DNA of 64,000 bases. Origin: Leptidea sinapis (Eukaryota; Arthropoda; Insecta; Lepidoptera; Pieridae). The translations under genes were made by a program, and so were the position numbers. Under the pieces are notes generated by a model that worked only from the letters and a program-made list of their open reading frames with translations, had not been told where the DNA came from and ran no database searches. Of this stretch, positions 43,833 through 55,070 are shown one piece after another. Location of the stretch: positions 12,548,501 through 12,612,500 of the forward strand of contig NC_066288.1 of NCBI RefSeq assembly GCF_905404315.1. Direction: 5' to 3'. Every line of letters begins with the position of its first letter. Positions within the stretch are counted from its first letter, which is position 1.

Positions 43833-44879
43833 TGCAATTCATCTAAAAAAAAAGTTACATAGACCTAAAAAAAAATCCTTGTACTGGACGTGGTAGTAAA
43901 TGGTATAACGTTAACTGCAATTCATATAAAAAAATTAAATGACAATAATAAGATAGAACTAAAAATCCTTGTGGTGGAAGTGAAGAACTTTTAGCATTGA
44001 TTTGATTAGATTTGAAAATAATATAAGATTTCAAAATTAAAATGGAATATTATGATCATCGTAAACTTATACCGATGAAGAGGATATTATGCCGTATGCT
44101 TTAGTTTACGCCCACGTGAACAAGGGCACGCCTCATTACGTTACGAAGCGATAAAAGCGAGGGATAAATAAACGATCATACTATACTTTTATAGGGAAGC
44201 CCTATTACTGTACTAGTTGTATGCCCCAGATTCACACGAAAAAATAGTATAGTGTTTAAGCCTACTACTGCTTATAAATATGTCTTTGATAATAATACGA
44301 TTTGTTATGATTGTGTACTAAATTTGAGTTTCATTTCGAAATACCTTCGAAAGAATTTTTATTTTTATTTATTTATTAAGGACAATCAACGGGTTACAAC
44401 TAATCATTATTAAACTAAACAATATGAGGTACTTACAAATTATTGTTAAATTGTAGACCCACTTAAAGATTGCCACAGCTTGCAAAAGAGATACTAGTTG
44501 GAAGCAGAAGAAAAAAAAAAGAGGGACAAGATATTATAAGATCCAACAAGCTGTAACAGTCAACTAGCTGGTTCTAGTACAATGAACAAATAACACACAA
44601 TAAGAGCTAATTTAAAAAATAAAATAGAAAAAACTAATAATAAAATTTTCAAAATCTAGTTCAATTAACAAATAATACACAATTAGAGCTAACTTAATGA
44701 TACAAAAGAACAAAAGCTTAGTTGACTTTAAGCATTTTTGTTTCGTTGAACGTTTCGCTTTAAATCTTGAACTACTTGATATAAAATCTGATGAAACAAA
44801 GAGAGAATTTAGTTTGAACATTGAACATTAAATTTTTAATAATTACAGCAATGTTCGGCAAGCTCGAAATAATCGTAGA
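43833..44879. other. No gene; short direct repeat at 44582-44700
   Basis: AACAAATAACACACAATAAG and AACAAATAATACACAATTAG begin two diverged copies of a segment about 35 bp long. A TTTA-rich run (44355-44385) may be a retroposon tail. No gene seen. Confidence 0.45.
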
Positions 44880-45010
44880 TTCCCTGTAAGATAATGCTGC
44901 TGAATCAGAAATGAGGAGATCCGTAGGAGAACCAAAGTGATTGCGAAACTGAAGTGACAGTGTCCAACGCACGACGCAAGCAATGGACAGATATCCGTCG
45001 GGGCAGTTCA
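44880..45010 (+). pseudogene. LINE C-terminal scrap (R type)
   Basis: GAATCAGAAATGAGGAGATC … GAACCAAAGTGATTGCGAA, then AAGTGACAGTGTCCAACGC. Matches 45865-46155 with deletions. Confidence 0.55.
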
Positions 45011-45084
45011 ACAATTCAACAATTACTTTAAATTTCGTAATACATTTGTTTTGAATATTTTCTGAGATCATGTTTTAAAAGCAT

Positions 45085-45205
45085 ATAGATCGCCCCAAAA
45101 AAGTCTAACTCGACTTAGCCGAGTAGAAGGTATACTAATTGATAACTGATTTCAACAATATAATTTTAGAGTTTCTAGCAAATTCACTTATGTGTCTCCA
45201 TAACT
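45085..45205 (-). pseudogene. Antisense fragment of family L LINE
   Basis: The reverse complement includes ACATAAGTGAATTTGCTAGA and CTACTCGGCTAAGTCGAGTT, as at 38930-39030. Confidence 0.6.
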
Positions 45206-45224
45206 TTATCAAGAATATATTATA

Positions 45225-45740
45225 GAAGTCTGGCCATAAATACTGTTACAATTAAAAATAAACAAAATATTACATTTGAATTTGGAAAGTTTTCTCATTT
45301 TGGCTCCAATACATTGTACAATATTTTGCGATATAAAAGTGCAGCGGGGTGATAAAGAGAACCGAATCGCTGTGATTGCATTACACAGAGTAGGTATGGT
45401 TCCAAATGCAAATTTAAAACTCTCCATACGCTTGGTATTAGTAAAATGTTTGTGTACCGAGCTATTAAAAGGTACAATGAGACCTCCTCTGTTTGTGACA
45501 GAAAAAGATCTGGCCATCTAGGTACGAAAAAGGTGGTCAAAGCAGTAAGGAAAAGAATTCGAAGAAATCCTGTCCGAAGACAAAAGATTTTATCTCGGGA
45601 GATGAAGATAGCACCGTATTTATGCTCAAAGCTTCAAGGAAGCTTCCTCATCGAGAGTCGACAGAGTGCAACGTTGGCACTGTCCGACTTCAGTGATGGT
45701 GTGGTGGGGTATTGAGCTATGAAGGAGGATCATCAGATAA
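45225..45740 (+). pseudogene. Tc1-like transposon, internally deleted
   Basis: The frame passes through IAVIALHRVGMVPNANLKL, then (shifted) MFVYRAIKRYNETSSVCDRK, RSGHLGTKKVVKAVRKRIRR and NPVRRQKILSREMKIAP. This is the paired helix-turn-helix DNA-binding region of Tc1/mariner-type transposases with its G-R-P/R-S-G linker. Soon afterwards TCAGTGATGGTGTGGTGGGG encodes S-V-M-V-W-W-G, which in intact enzymes lies well into the DDE catalytic domain. The catalytic core between is deleted. The left end TCTGGCCATAAATACTG may be the terminal repeat; the right one is absent. Non-functional. Confidence 0.8.
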
Positions 45741-45864
45741 AAGTTTTAGAAGACATGCGGCGTATTTGTATTTTTAATGCTTATGTATTTTAAATATTAC
45801 CTATATGGTATGGTAATAAACATTAACAAAGTTAAATAAACCATATATGAAATAATAGACGTAT

Positions 45865-46155
45865 GAAGCGTATTGATCAGAATTAGAAATAAGGAGATCC
45901 GTAGGAGAACCAAAGTTATCGACATTGCCCAAATGCTTGCGAAACTTAAGTGGCAGTAGGCAGGGCACGAACAGATGACAGCACGTTAGGGAAGTAAAGA
46001 TGCAGTGTTGGTAGGGCCCCCACAAGATGGACCGACGATCTGGTCAAGATCGCCGGAATACGTTGGATGGGGGCAGCGCAGGACCGATCGTCGTGGACAT
46101 CTTTGGGGGAGGCCTTTGTCCAGCAGTGGACGTCTTCCAGCTGATGATGAGGCGC
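45865..46155 (+). pseudogene. LINE endonuclease-RT C-terminal remnant
   Basis: Contains R-N-K-E-I-R-R-R-T-K-V-I-D-I-A-Q-M-L-A-K-L-K-W-Q, then after frame changes TRWTDDLVKIAGIRWMGAAQ-type codons and GGGGAGGCCTTTGTCCAGCAGTGG. The 3' end is CTGATGATGA. Same family as 708-805, 8585-8935 and 17948-18255. Confidence 0.72.
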
Positions 46156-46682
46156 ATTGTACGGTGTCTAAAAAAGAAGGGAGCAAAGAGAACAGGTAAA
46201 TAACACGTCTCATTGAAAATTGTTTCAAAACTGTAAAATACTGTTATTTCTTGACTAACTATTCACAATTACAATTTTATAATAAACAAAAATAGATCAG
46301 AAGGAAATTAAGAAAGAAATTCTCTCCTTTGTTGTCCCAGAAGTGTGTATTTTACTACATTTGAAGAATTGCTACAGCGTCCTCACGTTGCTGTTCTACC
46401 AATACTTTACTCAGACATAGTCTCTCTTTTATTAATCCCACGTTTATTTGTGCCAACATTTCTCTTGCCATTTTAAAGCCGTTTTTATTCAACGGAACCT
46501 CTGACCATTTTAAGGGTCGGAACCAAATGGCAAAAAACGAAACCCTTATAGATTCATCATGCTACAGCCACTATTTTCCGAAACTTTAAGAACTTGACTA
46601 TTGACACTTGGTAAATAGATGTATTCTGTGAACCGCATTAAGATCTTTACACAAAAATAGAAAAAACAATAATTTTTTTTTT
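46156..46682. other. No gene seen
   Basis: AT-rich; nothing recognised. Confidence 0.45.
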
Positions 46683-46745
46683 GCATTGCACTACCCAGGG
46701 AAGTCCCAGGTTCAATAGTGTCGTAAGAGGCGACTTAGGGCATAA
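46683..46745 (+). repeat. Isolated 5' extension module of family A
   Basis: GAAGTCCCAGGTTCAATAGT GTCGTAAGAGGCGACTTAGG; same as 49340-49397 but without the family A body. Confidence 0.55.
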
Positions 46746-47917
46746 AAAACCCATACGTGTAATCCATCTATGGATAGGTCTTCGAAAATGATATTGAGGT
46801 TTCTAATATCATTTTTTTCTAAACTGAATAGTTTGCGCAAGAGACACTTCCAAAGTGGTAAAATTTTTTAGTAATTTTATATTATGTTACTTGCTGCTAC
46901 GGAACCCTTCATGGGCCAGTCCAACCCGCACTTGGCCGCTTTTTTAAAACTTTTGCAATACAAATTCAATTTACCATCGACCAAGTAGGTGACTTTAAAA
47001 CACTTTATTAGGATATATATTTTAAATTAACACTCCTACCTATTACAAAGTCATAAAAAATATCAATAAAAAATTCTTGATACATTTCACAATTATAATC
47101 ATTAAAAAACTCGCTCTAAATGCAAAATTTATAGGTATTAAGTAATATCTACATAGCAGATTGTAAATTGAAAATTGAAAAAGAGTTAAATGGAACCGGT
47201 ATCATTGAAACTCAAGTTACGATTCCAATAACCGATAAAGGTGTAGTTTATGACAGCTCGTTTTGTGCACAATACGAGCTTTATTTATGCTTATCGCTAC
47301 ACAGGTCTTCGCCTGTGATGATGAATAAGCGTAAGGGGGAGGTAACATTAACTAGGAGGCGCGATTTTATTTATTTACTTAAATAAGAAATTTATGTTAT
47401 ACTTTCATTAGAAATTTTTTCCGTTTTATTAACGTCTGAAGCAATGTAACAAGCATGTCGTCGTATATCATAAGGTGATAAAGGAGAAAACCAATACTTT
47501 TAGCAATTCGCATTTTTTAAATTTTACCTTGAACTTTTTAGCAAGACTGCGCCTGGTCTCAAGGCACAAACTACCCAAGCTTGGTTGGAAGTCAACCTTC
47601 CGGTCTTTATAAGTGCTTTTACTGCAAATTATAGTCCATTATAAAAGACTTGGTTGTATAAGTTCAAGCTCAATTGAAATGGGTAGTCGGCTGGTTGTAA
47701 TTGGTTGCAGCTAGGACAAACAAGATATGAGTGGCAAAGCTTGGAAGAGAACTTCACCTGTAGAGGGGTTCTTGCAAATATAAACTGAAACATAGGGAAA
47801 AATAAAACTTTAAGTACTAAAAATTGCTTTTACAATAGTTACTAAACCGAGCAATTAAAATTTGTAACTCTTTATCGCAAGAACTTTTTAGCTTTTCAAT
47901 TTTATTTTATATTTATA
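46746..47917. other. No gene; repeat unit D at 47549-47625
   Basis: The stretch contains the second copy of repeat unit D (AGCAAGACTGCGCCTGGTCT … AAGCTTGGTTGGAAG). The rest is AT-rich and unassigned; the frame at 47168-47386 shows no motif. Confidence 0.5.
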
Positions 47918-48115
47918 CTAGCCGTTCCCATCCGCTTCGCTGTGGGATTTTTAAAAGGAAATAAATTAATGAAGGAACTTTGGAATTAAAAAAATAAGCC
48001 GTAAACCATTTAGAATAAATTTTGCATCGAATGGTGGTAGTTTCATGTCGATACAATTAGTGGTTTAGGCGTGATGGAGCGACACACCGACATCGATTCA
48101 CTGAAGAAATCTCTA
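47918..48115. mobile_element. Helitron-like element, CTAG end
   Basis: A|CTAGCCGTTCCCATCCGCTT CGCTGTGGG at the left, and TTAGTGGTTTAGGCGTGATG near the right. The TC end is lost. Confidence 0.55.
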
Positions 48116-48540
48116 GAACAAACTAAATCGTAAATTGTAGTCATTCCAAATAGAAATATTGAAATACATACATATACGTTTTATTAAGATAAAAATATCA
48201 AGTCTGAAACCATATAATACATTTTTTTGTTACCTACAGAACTTTCGGCCAGACTAGCTCGATACATTTTCCCGCCATCGCGTGTAATAAAATCGCTATC
48301 TTAACCAACTCCGTGTAACCCGATGCTGACTAAATAAATGTTCTGTTCGTTAACTTCCATGATAAAAGTAACATGACGATTAACATATTACATCCTTAAC
48401 GCCAGCATTCGTCTTGACAACATATTATTAGGTGTAGATGAAAAAACTAATAATTACTTCAGTGCGGGTTCTCTAATTGAATAAACTTCCTTCGGTAAAG
48501 TTTATGTTGCAATATACATTGAATAAAGACCAACAAGTTT

Positions 48541-48940
48541 TTAGCTGACTTCAAAAAATTAGGAGGTTCTCAATTCGATATGTTTGTTACTTCAGAACAA
48601 GTTAGTTCACTAGGTGAACCGATTTTCATAATTCTTTTTTTTTAAAGCTGGTGCTTCCCGTGTGGTTCCATTGGAACAATTATTTGTTATTTTTGGAGTC
48701 GGTGTCAGGCAAGGTAGGTTTGTAACTACATACATAGTTATAGGTGAGATGTGCTTGAGTCGTGAGGAGGCGAGAGGCGAAAGAGAGGCCGCGGCGGGAG
48801 GACACCGATTCTAAAAATAACAATAATCGTAACAAGAATTAGATTAATTAATTAGACTGTAAAAAATACGCAATTATTTTATACTTTTTTGTGCATATTA
48901 TATCTATTGTTTCGGAGTAATGTTTTTGAAGTCGGTTGTT
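48541..48940. repeat. MITE-like element with (A)GCTGACTTCAAAAA termini (copy 2)
   Basis: Ends GCTGACTTCAAAAA and TTTTTGAAGTCGGTTG; the interior shares AAAGCTGGTGCTTCCCGTGT and GATTAATTAATTAGACTGT with 151-467. It has a GC-rich insert (GAGTCGTGAGGAGGCGAGAG) shared with 51600-51800. Confidence 0.65.
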
Positions 48941-49320
48941 TTTTTGTTAAAATTTTAACGAGTCTGCACACTATGCCGCACGGTACAATAACCATGCTAG
49001 CAAGAAAAGTAAATAAACTTGACACTCCTATACCTACCCTATTGAACGTATCAATAGAGTAGTTGCTTATATCTTGCAGTTGCTTACAAAAACATGTTTT
49101 TTGACACTGTTCCACATCATTCTAGAATGATATTTTCCAGTATACAAAGGACCGTTCATTGTGAATGAATTATTCATTGAAAAATTCTTAAAACTTACAA
49201 GTTATTTATAAATACATGATAAAATTACAAATCTAATTATAAGTTTTCACCAATTAAATTTAAAAAATAAGAATCGCATACAAAACCGATAAGTATGATA
49301 CGGAAGGTTCTTCAGTGGCG

Positions 49321-49692
49321 ATTACGGGTAGGTTTGCCCTGTGCTTCTCCCAAGAAAGTCCCAGGCCCAATAGTGTCGTAAGAGGCGACTTAGGGCATTT
49401 ACCAGTGGGAGGCTCCTTTGCACAGGTTGCCGGCTAGATTATGGGTACCGAAACGCCTGCCGTGAAGCAGTAATGTGTAAGCATTATTGTGTTTCGGTTA
49501 CTGGGCAAATGAGACTTAACATCTTATATATCGATGTCGATCTTGAGGTGACGAGCGAAATTGTAGTGCCGCTCAGAATTATTTGGGTTTTTTAAGAATC
49601 CTGAGCGGCACTGCATTGTAATGGGCAGGGCGTATCAATTACCATCAGCTGAACGTCCTGCTCATCTCATCCCTTATTGTCATAAAAAAAAA
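49321..49692 (+). repeat. SINE-like family A with its 5' extension
   Basis: The extension GCCCAATAGTGTCGTAAGAG GCGACTTAGGGC runs directly into TTACCAGTGGGAGGCTCC and the family A body to CATAAAAAAAAA. A 17-bp change (TATATATCGATGTCGATCTT) disrupts the CTTATGTCTCAAGG block. Confidence 0.72.
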
Positions 49693-50307
49693 GCCATTGG
49701 TTTATGGACTGATACCCTGATTAAGGTAGCGAAGAACCATTGTACGCAGGGCTGTGTTCAGTAGTAGCCACCTTCGGGCTAATCGTGATTATGATAATTA
49801 ATTTATTTCAAGTATCCCTTTAAAATTTAATAGTTTTGACGAAATTCCTACAAAATATATTTACGGCAAGAAGACGCTCTTTGGCAAACTATAAAACGAT
49901 TCCGTTTCCACTAAGTATTTAATTAACAACACAGTTTCCAAGAATATTAGCAACATTTAACATATTTATCACGGCATAAAACAGTTTGCATTCAACTTCA
50001 TTTTGATAAATGCGTAGCTCATTTAAACGTATTCGCGAGGGCGTCGCAATTAAAATATTCTGAGACAGTTGTAAATTACCCTTTATGGTCCAATCATGTT
50101 GAAATACGTACACCGTGGACATTACAATGTTTCTGTTCTGAAAAGATATTCAAAGAAGATAGATTAATAAATATTTGAAGAATGAAAGTTATTTTCAGGC
50201 CTTATAAGGAAGCATTTGTGGCTATTTTCCATACAAACGTTCCCGACATCATGATTTTTAATCCTAGATCAAAATGATTTTATTTTTTATGCTGGAGTTC
50301 TTCAAGA
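49693..50307. other. No gene seen
   Basis: AT-rich; nothing recognised. Confidence 0.45.
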
Positions 50308-50610
50308 AATAGGAGGCTTCTTTGCACTAGACACGGCTAGATTATGGTTACCACAACGGCGCCTATTTCCGCTGTGAAGCAGTAACGTGTAAGCGTTATT
50401 GTGTTTCAGTCTGAAGGGAGCTGTAGCTGGTGAAATTACTGGACAAATGAGACTTAACATCTTATGTCTCAAGGTGACGAGCGCAATTGTAATGCCGTTC
50501 AGAATTTTTGGGTTTTTCAAGAATTCTGAGTGGTACTGCCTTGCAATGGGCAGGGGAATTACCATCAGCTGAACGTCCTATTCGTCTCGTGCCTTACTGT
50601 CATAAAAAAA
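50308..50610 (+). repeat. SINE-like family A
   Basis: AGGAGGCTTCTTTGCACTAG … CTCGTGCCTTACTGTCATAA. Hairpin arms changed at three positions, each still pairable through G-T. Confidence 0.7.
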
Positions 50611-50729
50611 TAAAAAGTGCTTAAAAAGGCTTGATCATACACCCCGCAAACAGAGGCCTAGTATACAAATCCGACAACAATAAGCGAAATAATTAAAATA
50701 CAGTCCGACACAAAATATTTTCTTCGAAT

Positions 50730-50974
50730 ACAGTTTTTTTTTTATGAAAATAAGGGATTCTTGAAAAATTCTGAGCGGCACTACAATTGCGCTCGTCACT
50801 TGATATAGGATGTTAAGTCTCATTTGATCAGTAATTTAACTAGCTACGGCGCCCTGAAGTCTGAAGACCGCAACACTATAATGCTTACACATTACTGCTT
50901 CACGGCAGAAATAGGCGGCGTTGTAGTACTCATAATCTAGTCGGCATCCTGTGCATACGAGTCTCCCACTAGTG
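50730..50974 (-). repeat. SINE-like family A, internally deleted
   Basis: T9 ATGAAAATAAGGGA joined to TTCTTGAAAAATTCTGAGCG, losing about 80 bp; it continues to GAGTCTCCCACTAG. Tail-to-tail with 50308-50610. Confidence 0.7.
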
Positions 50975-51599
50975 GACTTTCCATAATTTCATTACATTTC
51001 AATTTCATCACAATTAGGACCTTTATGTATGTTCGTTTGTCCTTCTCTTGCATAAAAACAAATCCTAACACACTTTGTATAGAACAATGTTTAATGGGCT
51101 TGTTTTATTTGAAATGTCAATAATTATTTCGTTTCGCGTGTATAAATAACAGATACATTTGTCTCAAGCTGGCGCCTGTCACTAACGAGATACTGAGGCG
51201 ACGCACGCGCATGTAAATTCACGGAAGATGTCGTATACAGGGTGTTTCATTCTATTATATTTATTAAATAAGTCATTTAATTTTTTATAATAATTAAAAA
51301 TTATTTGTAATTTATTATATGTAATGTAATAAAGAAGTTATATAAAATAGTAATAAAACAGTAGACAAAATATGGTCATCTGTTTAAATAATTTCTCGTG
51401 TTTTGCCGAGACATAAAACTAATGTTTAGTTGTAAAATATCTTTAATGAATTGGTGTAATAAAATATGTGCAAAAGCCAGCCTAAATTAAACCCTACCAA
51501 TACTTCATCATATTATGTTTAACGGACAAAAAGATCCATTATAAGACTTTTAACATTTGGTGGTTTCGAATATTGTAGAAACATGAGTCACAAGAAACC
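50975..51599. other. No gene seen
   Basis: AT-rich; nothing recognised. Confidence 0.45.
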
Positions 51600-51885
51600 G
51601 AAAATAATAAGTCGGTGTCATCCAAGATAGGTTTGTATCTACATACATAGTTATAGGTGAGATGTGCTTGAGTCGTGAGGAGGCGATAGGCGAGAGCGGG
51701 TCGCGGCGGATGAACCACGATTCCAAAAATAACAATAATCGTAACTAGAATTAGATTAATTAATTAGATTGTATAAAATACGCAATTATTTTTAAACGCA
51801 CATTCAGGTCTGAAGCATTCGTTTTCGAATGGATGGTTGTCACATCCAATTTTGAATAAAAATATTTGAATTTGAATGTGCGTGC
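51600..51885. repeat. MITE part joined to a LINE 3' UTR scrap
   Basis: 51600-51795 repeats the interior of 48541-48940 (GTTATAGGTGAGATGTGCTT, AGTCGTGAGGAGGCGA, TTAATTAATTAGATTGTAT). It then changes at 51796 to the 3' UTR of family L (AGGTCTGAAGCATTCGTTTT … GAATAAAAATATTTGAATTT). The scrap is bounded by GCACATTCA and TGAATGTGC, which are inverted and not direct, so they are not a target duplication. Confidence 0.55.
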
Positions 51886-52289
51886 GTCGATTCGGCCGCT
51901 CCAGATGAAGTTAAAGAACTATTTCCATTACAGTGTTGTGCTCAAGTGACGTTTATTTATTAATATTATATCATCCTGTATACAAAACAATCTTGATCCT
52001 TCAGTTGCACATGCAAATAGTTGATTTACATTGAACAACTTCTTGACTGCACGAGTTTTACACCCGTCATTGTCGCTCGGATAAATGATAATGTCCACCG
52101 GGAGACATACGAGTCTGAGAATCAACTGGGATAGGGGACAATGAAATAAATAATTAGATTCTTGAATAATATTACAAGTGCTGTTAGATGACTTACACAG
52201 CATTTAGAATATTAAGTACTGAGTAAAGGTGCGGTGGTTTTTTATCATTGCTGAATTTAGCTGAATAAAACTGCGTAGATTGAAATGCA
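51886..52289. other. No gene seen
   Basis: Nothing recognised. Confidence 0.4.
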
Positions 52290-52408
52290 AAATAGAGAGA
52301 CGAGACGAGCAGGACGTTCAACTGATGGTAATTTACACGCCCTGTCGATTACAATGCGGATTCTTGAATAACCCAAAAATTCTGAGCAGCACTAAAACTG
52401 CGCTCGTT
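52290..52408 (-). repeat. SINE-like family A fragment
   Basis: AGAGAGACGAGACGAGCAGG … AATTCTGAGCAGCACTAAAA; one hairpin arm deleted. Confidence 0.6.
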
Positions 52409-52497
52409 GGGCAATGCCAAATTGGCTTCGAAGAATCTGGGCGTCATAAATATAATACTTAATAAAGCGCGCAGGTCCTGGCGCACCCCATTATCAG

Positions 52498-52948
52498 CTT
52501 GAACCATTTAATCGCGTGCAACGCAGAACTACTCGAATTGCCGGAGACCCAGTGCTGTGTGAAGGGATCTCGCCCCTCGCCGCTTTTCCTTGCATAGAGA
52601 CATCGCTTCATTGTGTGTCTTCTACCGCATTTATCACGGTGAGTGTTCCGAAGAGGTATTTGACATGATTCCACCTCCAAACGACACGCCACAAATAATG
52701 ATATCATTCCCACCATCTCGATGTGTAGCGTTCCTCCACAGTGGATTTTCAAGGAACTTTCTTCCACGTTCAACCAAACTGCGGAATGAGCTTCCTTTTG
52801 CGGTGTTTCCAGGTTGATACAACATTACCTTCGTAAAAAGCGCGAACACTTTTATAAAGGGTCGGCAACGCCAAAAACGCAATGTGGGTGGCGGTGTTTA
52901 CTTAACATCATATGAACCATACGCTCGTTAGTCCTCTTTTCCATAAAA
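52498..52948 (+). pseudogene. Jockey-like LINE C-terminus (family J)
   Basis: Codons for R-V-Q-R-R-T-T-R-I-A-G-D-P-V-L, then IASLCVFYRIYHGECSEEVF, DTPQIMISFPPSRCVAFLHS (shifted frame) and F-L-P-R-S-T-K-L-R-N-E-L-P-F-A-V-F-P-G. It reaches further upstream than most copies but has several frameshifts and a truncated 3' tail. Confidence 0.75.
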
Positions 52949-52954
52949 AGAAAG

Positions 52955-53110
52955 TTTGATGTAAGCCTCCTTCAGATAGGACAATTTATTCTAGTTTCAC
53001 CATACCTCCGTCCAGTTCATCCCTGAAGTTTTCTTGAAGTCATTCTTCAGTAGCATGTGTAGTCTACCTCCAGGTCTCTTTACTCCCAAAGTCCAAGATT
53101 CTTTTGCCTC
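52955..53110 (-). pseudogene. LINE C-terminal remnant (RTE-like)
   Basis: The minus strand reads S-W-T-L-G-V-K-R-P-G-G-R-L-H, LLKNDFKKTSGMNWTEVW, a stop, then LSYLKEAYIK. Pattern R-P-x-x-R … D-D/F-K-K-x-x-G-x-N-W-x-x-x-A … L-x-E-A-Y. It abuts the family J copy, in opposite orientation. Confidence 0.6.
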
Positions 53111-53733
53111 GACTTTTTGACTTGTCACTCATTTGATGGCATTGGTACCTTACTTTATTACTAAATTAGGTTAAAAAAGGGATAAACAAACGTATTGACT
53201 TTGCGGAGAACTCTCGTGAGAAAGATACAACAAAAAAATATCTTTTGGGATTGAATGAAATTACATCCATAATATTTAATTTATATTAATGCATTCAGAA
53301 ATAATAATAAATCCTGCATATACCTTATATTGCTATTGCCTCATAACGAAAGATGATTGGAATAGAAATTTTAAAGCTAAAACAAAACATAATTTACTAC
53401 ATGTCAATTAAAACACCTTTATACATAAAACTTTCGAAACTTTTATATTTAAAAACTTTTACATTTGATTGCTCAGGTTTCAAAAGGTATGCAAGAACCA
53501 TACACTTTGTAACTTCAAAGTTATAAAAGCATTTTCTTGTTAAATGAAGTCACAGCTACTTAATAAGTAAGTGAGCCGTTCGGTGGAACTGTAGCGTTAC
53601 TAATTATAATATTAGTTGGGCGTGATTCAACAGTTAGATTTATGAATGATATTATTTAATAGTTTTATGAGTTTATTTGTGACTGCTTATAAATTAACGA
53701 ACAGACGGATTCGACTTAACCTGTATAGATTTA
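53111..53733. other. No gene seen
   Basis: AT-rich; nothing recognised. Confidence 0.45.
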
Positions 53734-54346
53734 CTAGCTGTTACCTGCAACTTCGTCCGCGTAGAATAGTTACTTTGGGCAACATTTTTTACTTTTTACT
53801 ATAATACACATACAAACTACTGTCGCATTATTAAGTTCTTCGGACACGTCCCGGCGCGAGAGTGAGTCCATTGAGCGCCTTGTCGTGCAGGACAAAGTGG
53901 AGGGCACCAGAGGGCGAGGAAGGTCGACCATGCGATGGACCGACCACATTAAATCTGCTGTTGGCGGTCCATTGAACGAGTGTCAGCCAGCAGGGAAAAG
54001 TGGCGAATGCTCGTGGGGCGAATCACATCTCCCCCCAAAAGATGTCACTTCATGAGGACCTCGACCGCTCTGCCAATAGTGTAACGAAGAAGTAGAAACT
54101 AGTATGGTTAATACATTTTTATAAACTACCAACTATAGAACTTTCACCCCCCTTTTTCATCCCCAAACAGGTCGAAATTTCAAAAACGCTGGAACATAAA
54201 TTTATTAATTTCGTATCAAGTGCCTAAATACAAAGTTTCATGGTGTCATAATCTTCTATAGTGACGGACTTCCATTCAATTCTCCAGACCAAAATTAGCC
54301 AAATCGGTCCAGCCGTTCTCGAGTTTTAGCGAGACTAAGCCGTTTA
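53734..54346. mobile_element. Helitron-like element interrupted by a LINE end
   Basis: A|CTAGCTGTTACCTGCAACTT CGTCCGCG at the left, as at 61496, and AGTGCCTAAATACAAAGTTT, GGTCCAGCCGTTCTCGAGTT and TTAGCGAGACTAA at the right, as at 11550-11590. The terminal TATATA end is lost. Confidence 0.65.
53830..54095 (+). pseudogene. LINE C-terminal remnant, second type
   Basis: Reads F-F-G-H-V-x-x-R-E-S-E-S-I-E-R-L-V-V-Q-D, KVEGTRGRGRSTMRWTDHIK and SAVGGPLNECSRQAGKSG, then shifts frame. Same protein type as 25856-26130; it lies within the Helitron-like sequence at 53734-54346. Confidence 0.7.
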
Positions 54347-54375
54347 TTAGAAAAATAATTATCGTACCAAGCCTG

Positions 54376-54986
54376 TCTCACTCTCCGTGTATTGAAAATT
54401 TGTGCATGAAGCTAAATAAATTTTCATTTGCATTGCACATGCTGTCTAAAGTAGTAAACCAGTCCGCAGTGTTAGTAGCTTTTAACACATATGTCACATC
54501 AAATATTCGGTACGGGATCATATTTTGGGGAAATTCCACAGATAAGGATAGAGTCTTTAAATGTCAGAAAAAATGTATAACTTTTTGGTAATAGTATATT
54601 TAATATAGCTCCTCAGCTATATAATAAACTACCAGCATCATTAGCGGACCAAAACTTAAATATTAACTCTTTTAAAAATAAAATTAAGGATTTTTTAATG
54701 ACGAAGAAATATTATTCAGTTAAAGAATATTTAACAGACATGAATGTATAATTCAGATATTTCAAATTTTTATTTTTCACATTTTTATAATTTTATGGTG
54801 GATAGACTTTTATGAATAATTTGGTTTTTATGTTGTATGTTTTTCACGGTAAACTTAGAGTAAGAATTGTAAAATATTATTTTTGCATGCCTACCCGGCG
54901 GATTGTTAGCACCCATGATTATAATGTAACACCAATGTACCCACTCAATCTATGCAATTAAATGACTTGATTTGATTTGATTTGAT
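54376..54986 (+). pseudogene. LINE reverse transcriptase C-terminus, internally deleted
   Basis: 54400-54590 encodes KLNKFSFALHMLSKVVNQSA, VLVAFNTYVTSNIRYGIIFW and GNSTDKDRVFKCQKKCITFW, the post-polymerase region (…Y-G-I-I-F-W-G-N-S-T…) of a common LINE. Directly after it the frame changes to NIAPQLYNKLPASLADQNLN, then F-K-N-K-I-K-D-F-L and YYSVKEYLTDMNV, the true C-terminus. Roughly 60-80 codons normally separating the two are missing (estimate from family knowledge). The 3' UTR ends in ATGACTTGATTTGATTTG repeats. Confidence 0.75.
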
Positions 54987-55011
54987 AGGTATATATTATT
55001 TGGTCGTAATC

Positions 55012-55070
55012 ACTTTTTTATGGAAGTGAAGGACAACTGAACTACAATCTGGTCACCTGATGGTATGTGA
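55012..55070 (-). repeat. Tiny 3' scrap of a family J-like LINE
   Basis: TTTTTTATGGAAGTGAAGGA CAACTGAAC … GGTCACCTGATGG resembles the terminal non-coding end of family J (poly-A side). Confidence 0.4.

Noticed and set aside
51793..51885. GCACATTCA and TGAATGTGC flanking a LINE 3' UTR scrap, as possible target duplication
   Set aside because: They are inverted relative to each other, whereas a target-site duplication must be direct.
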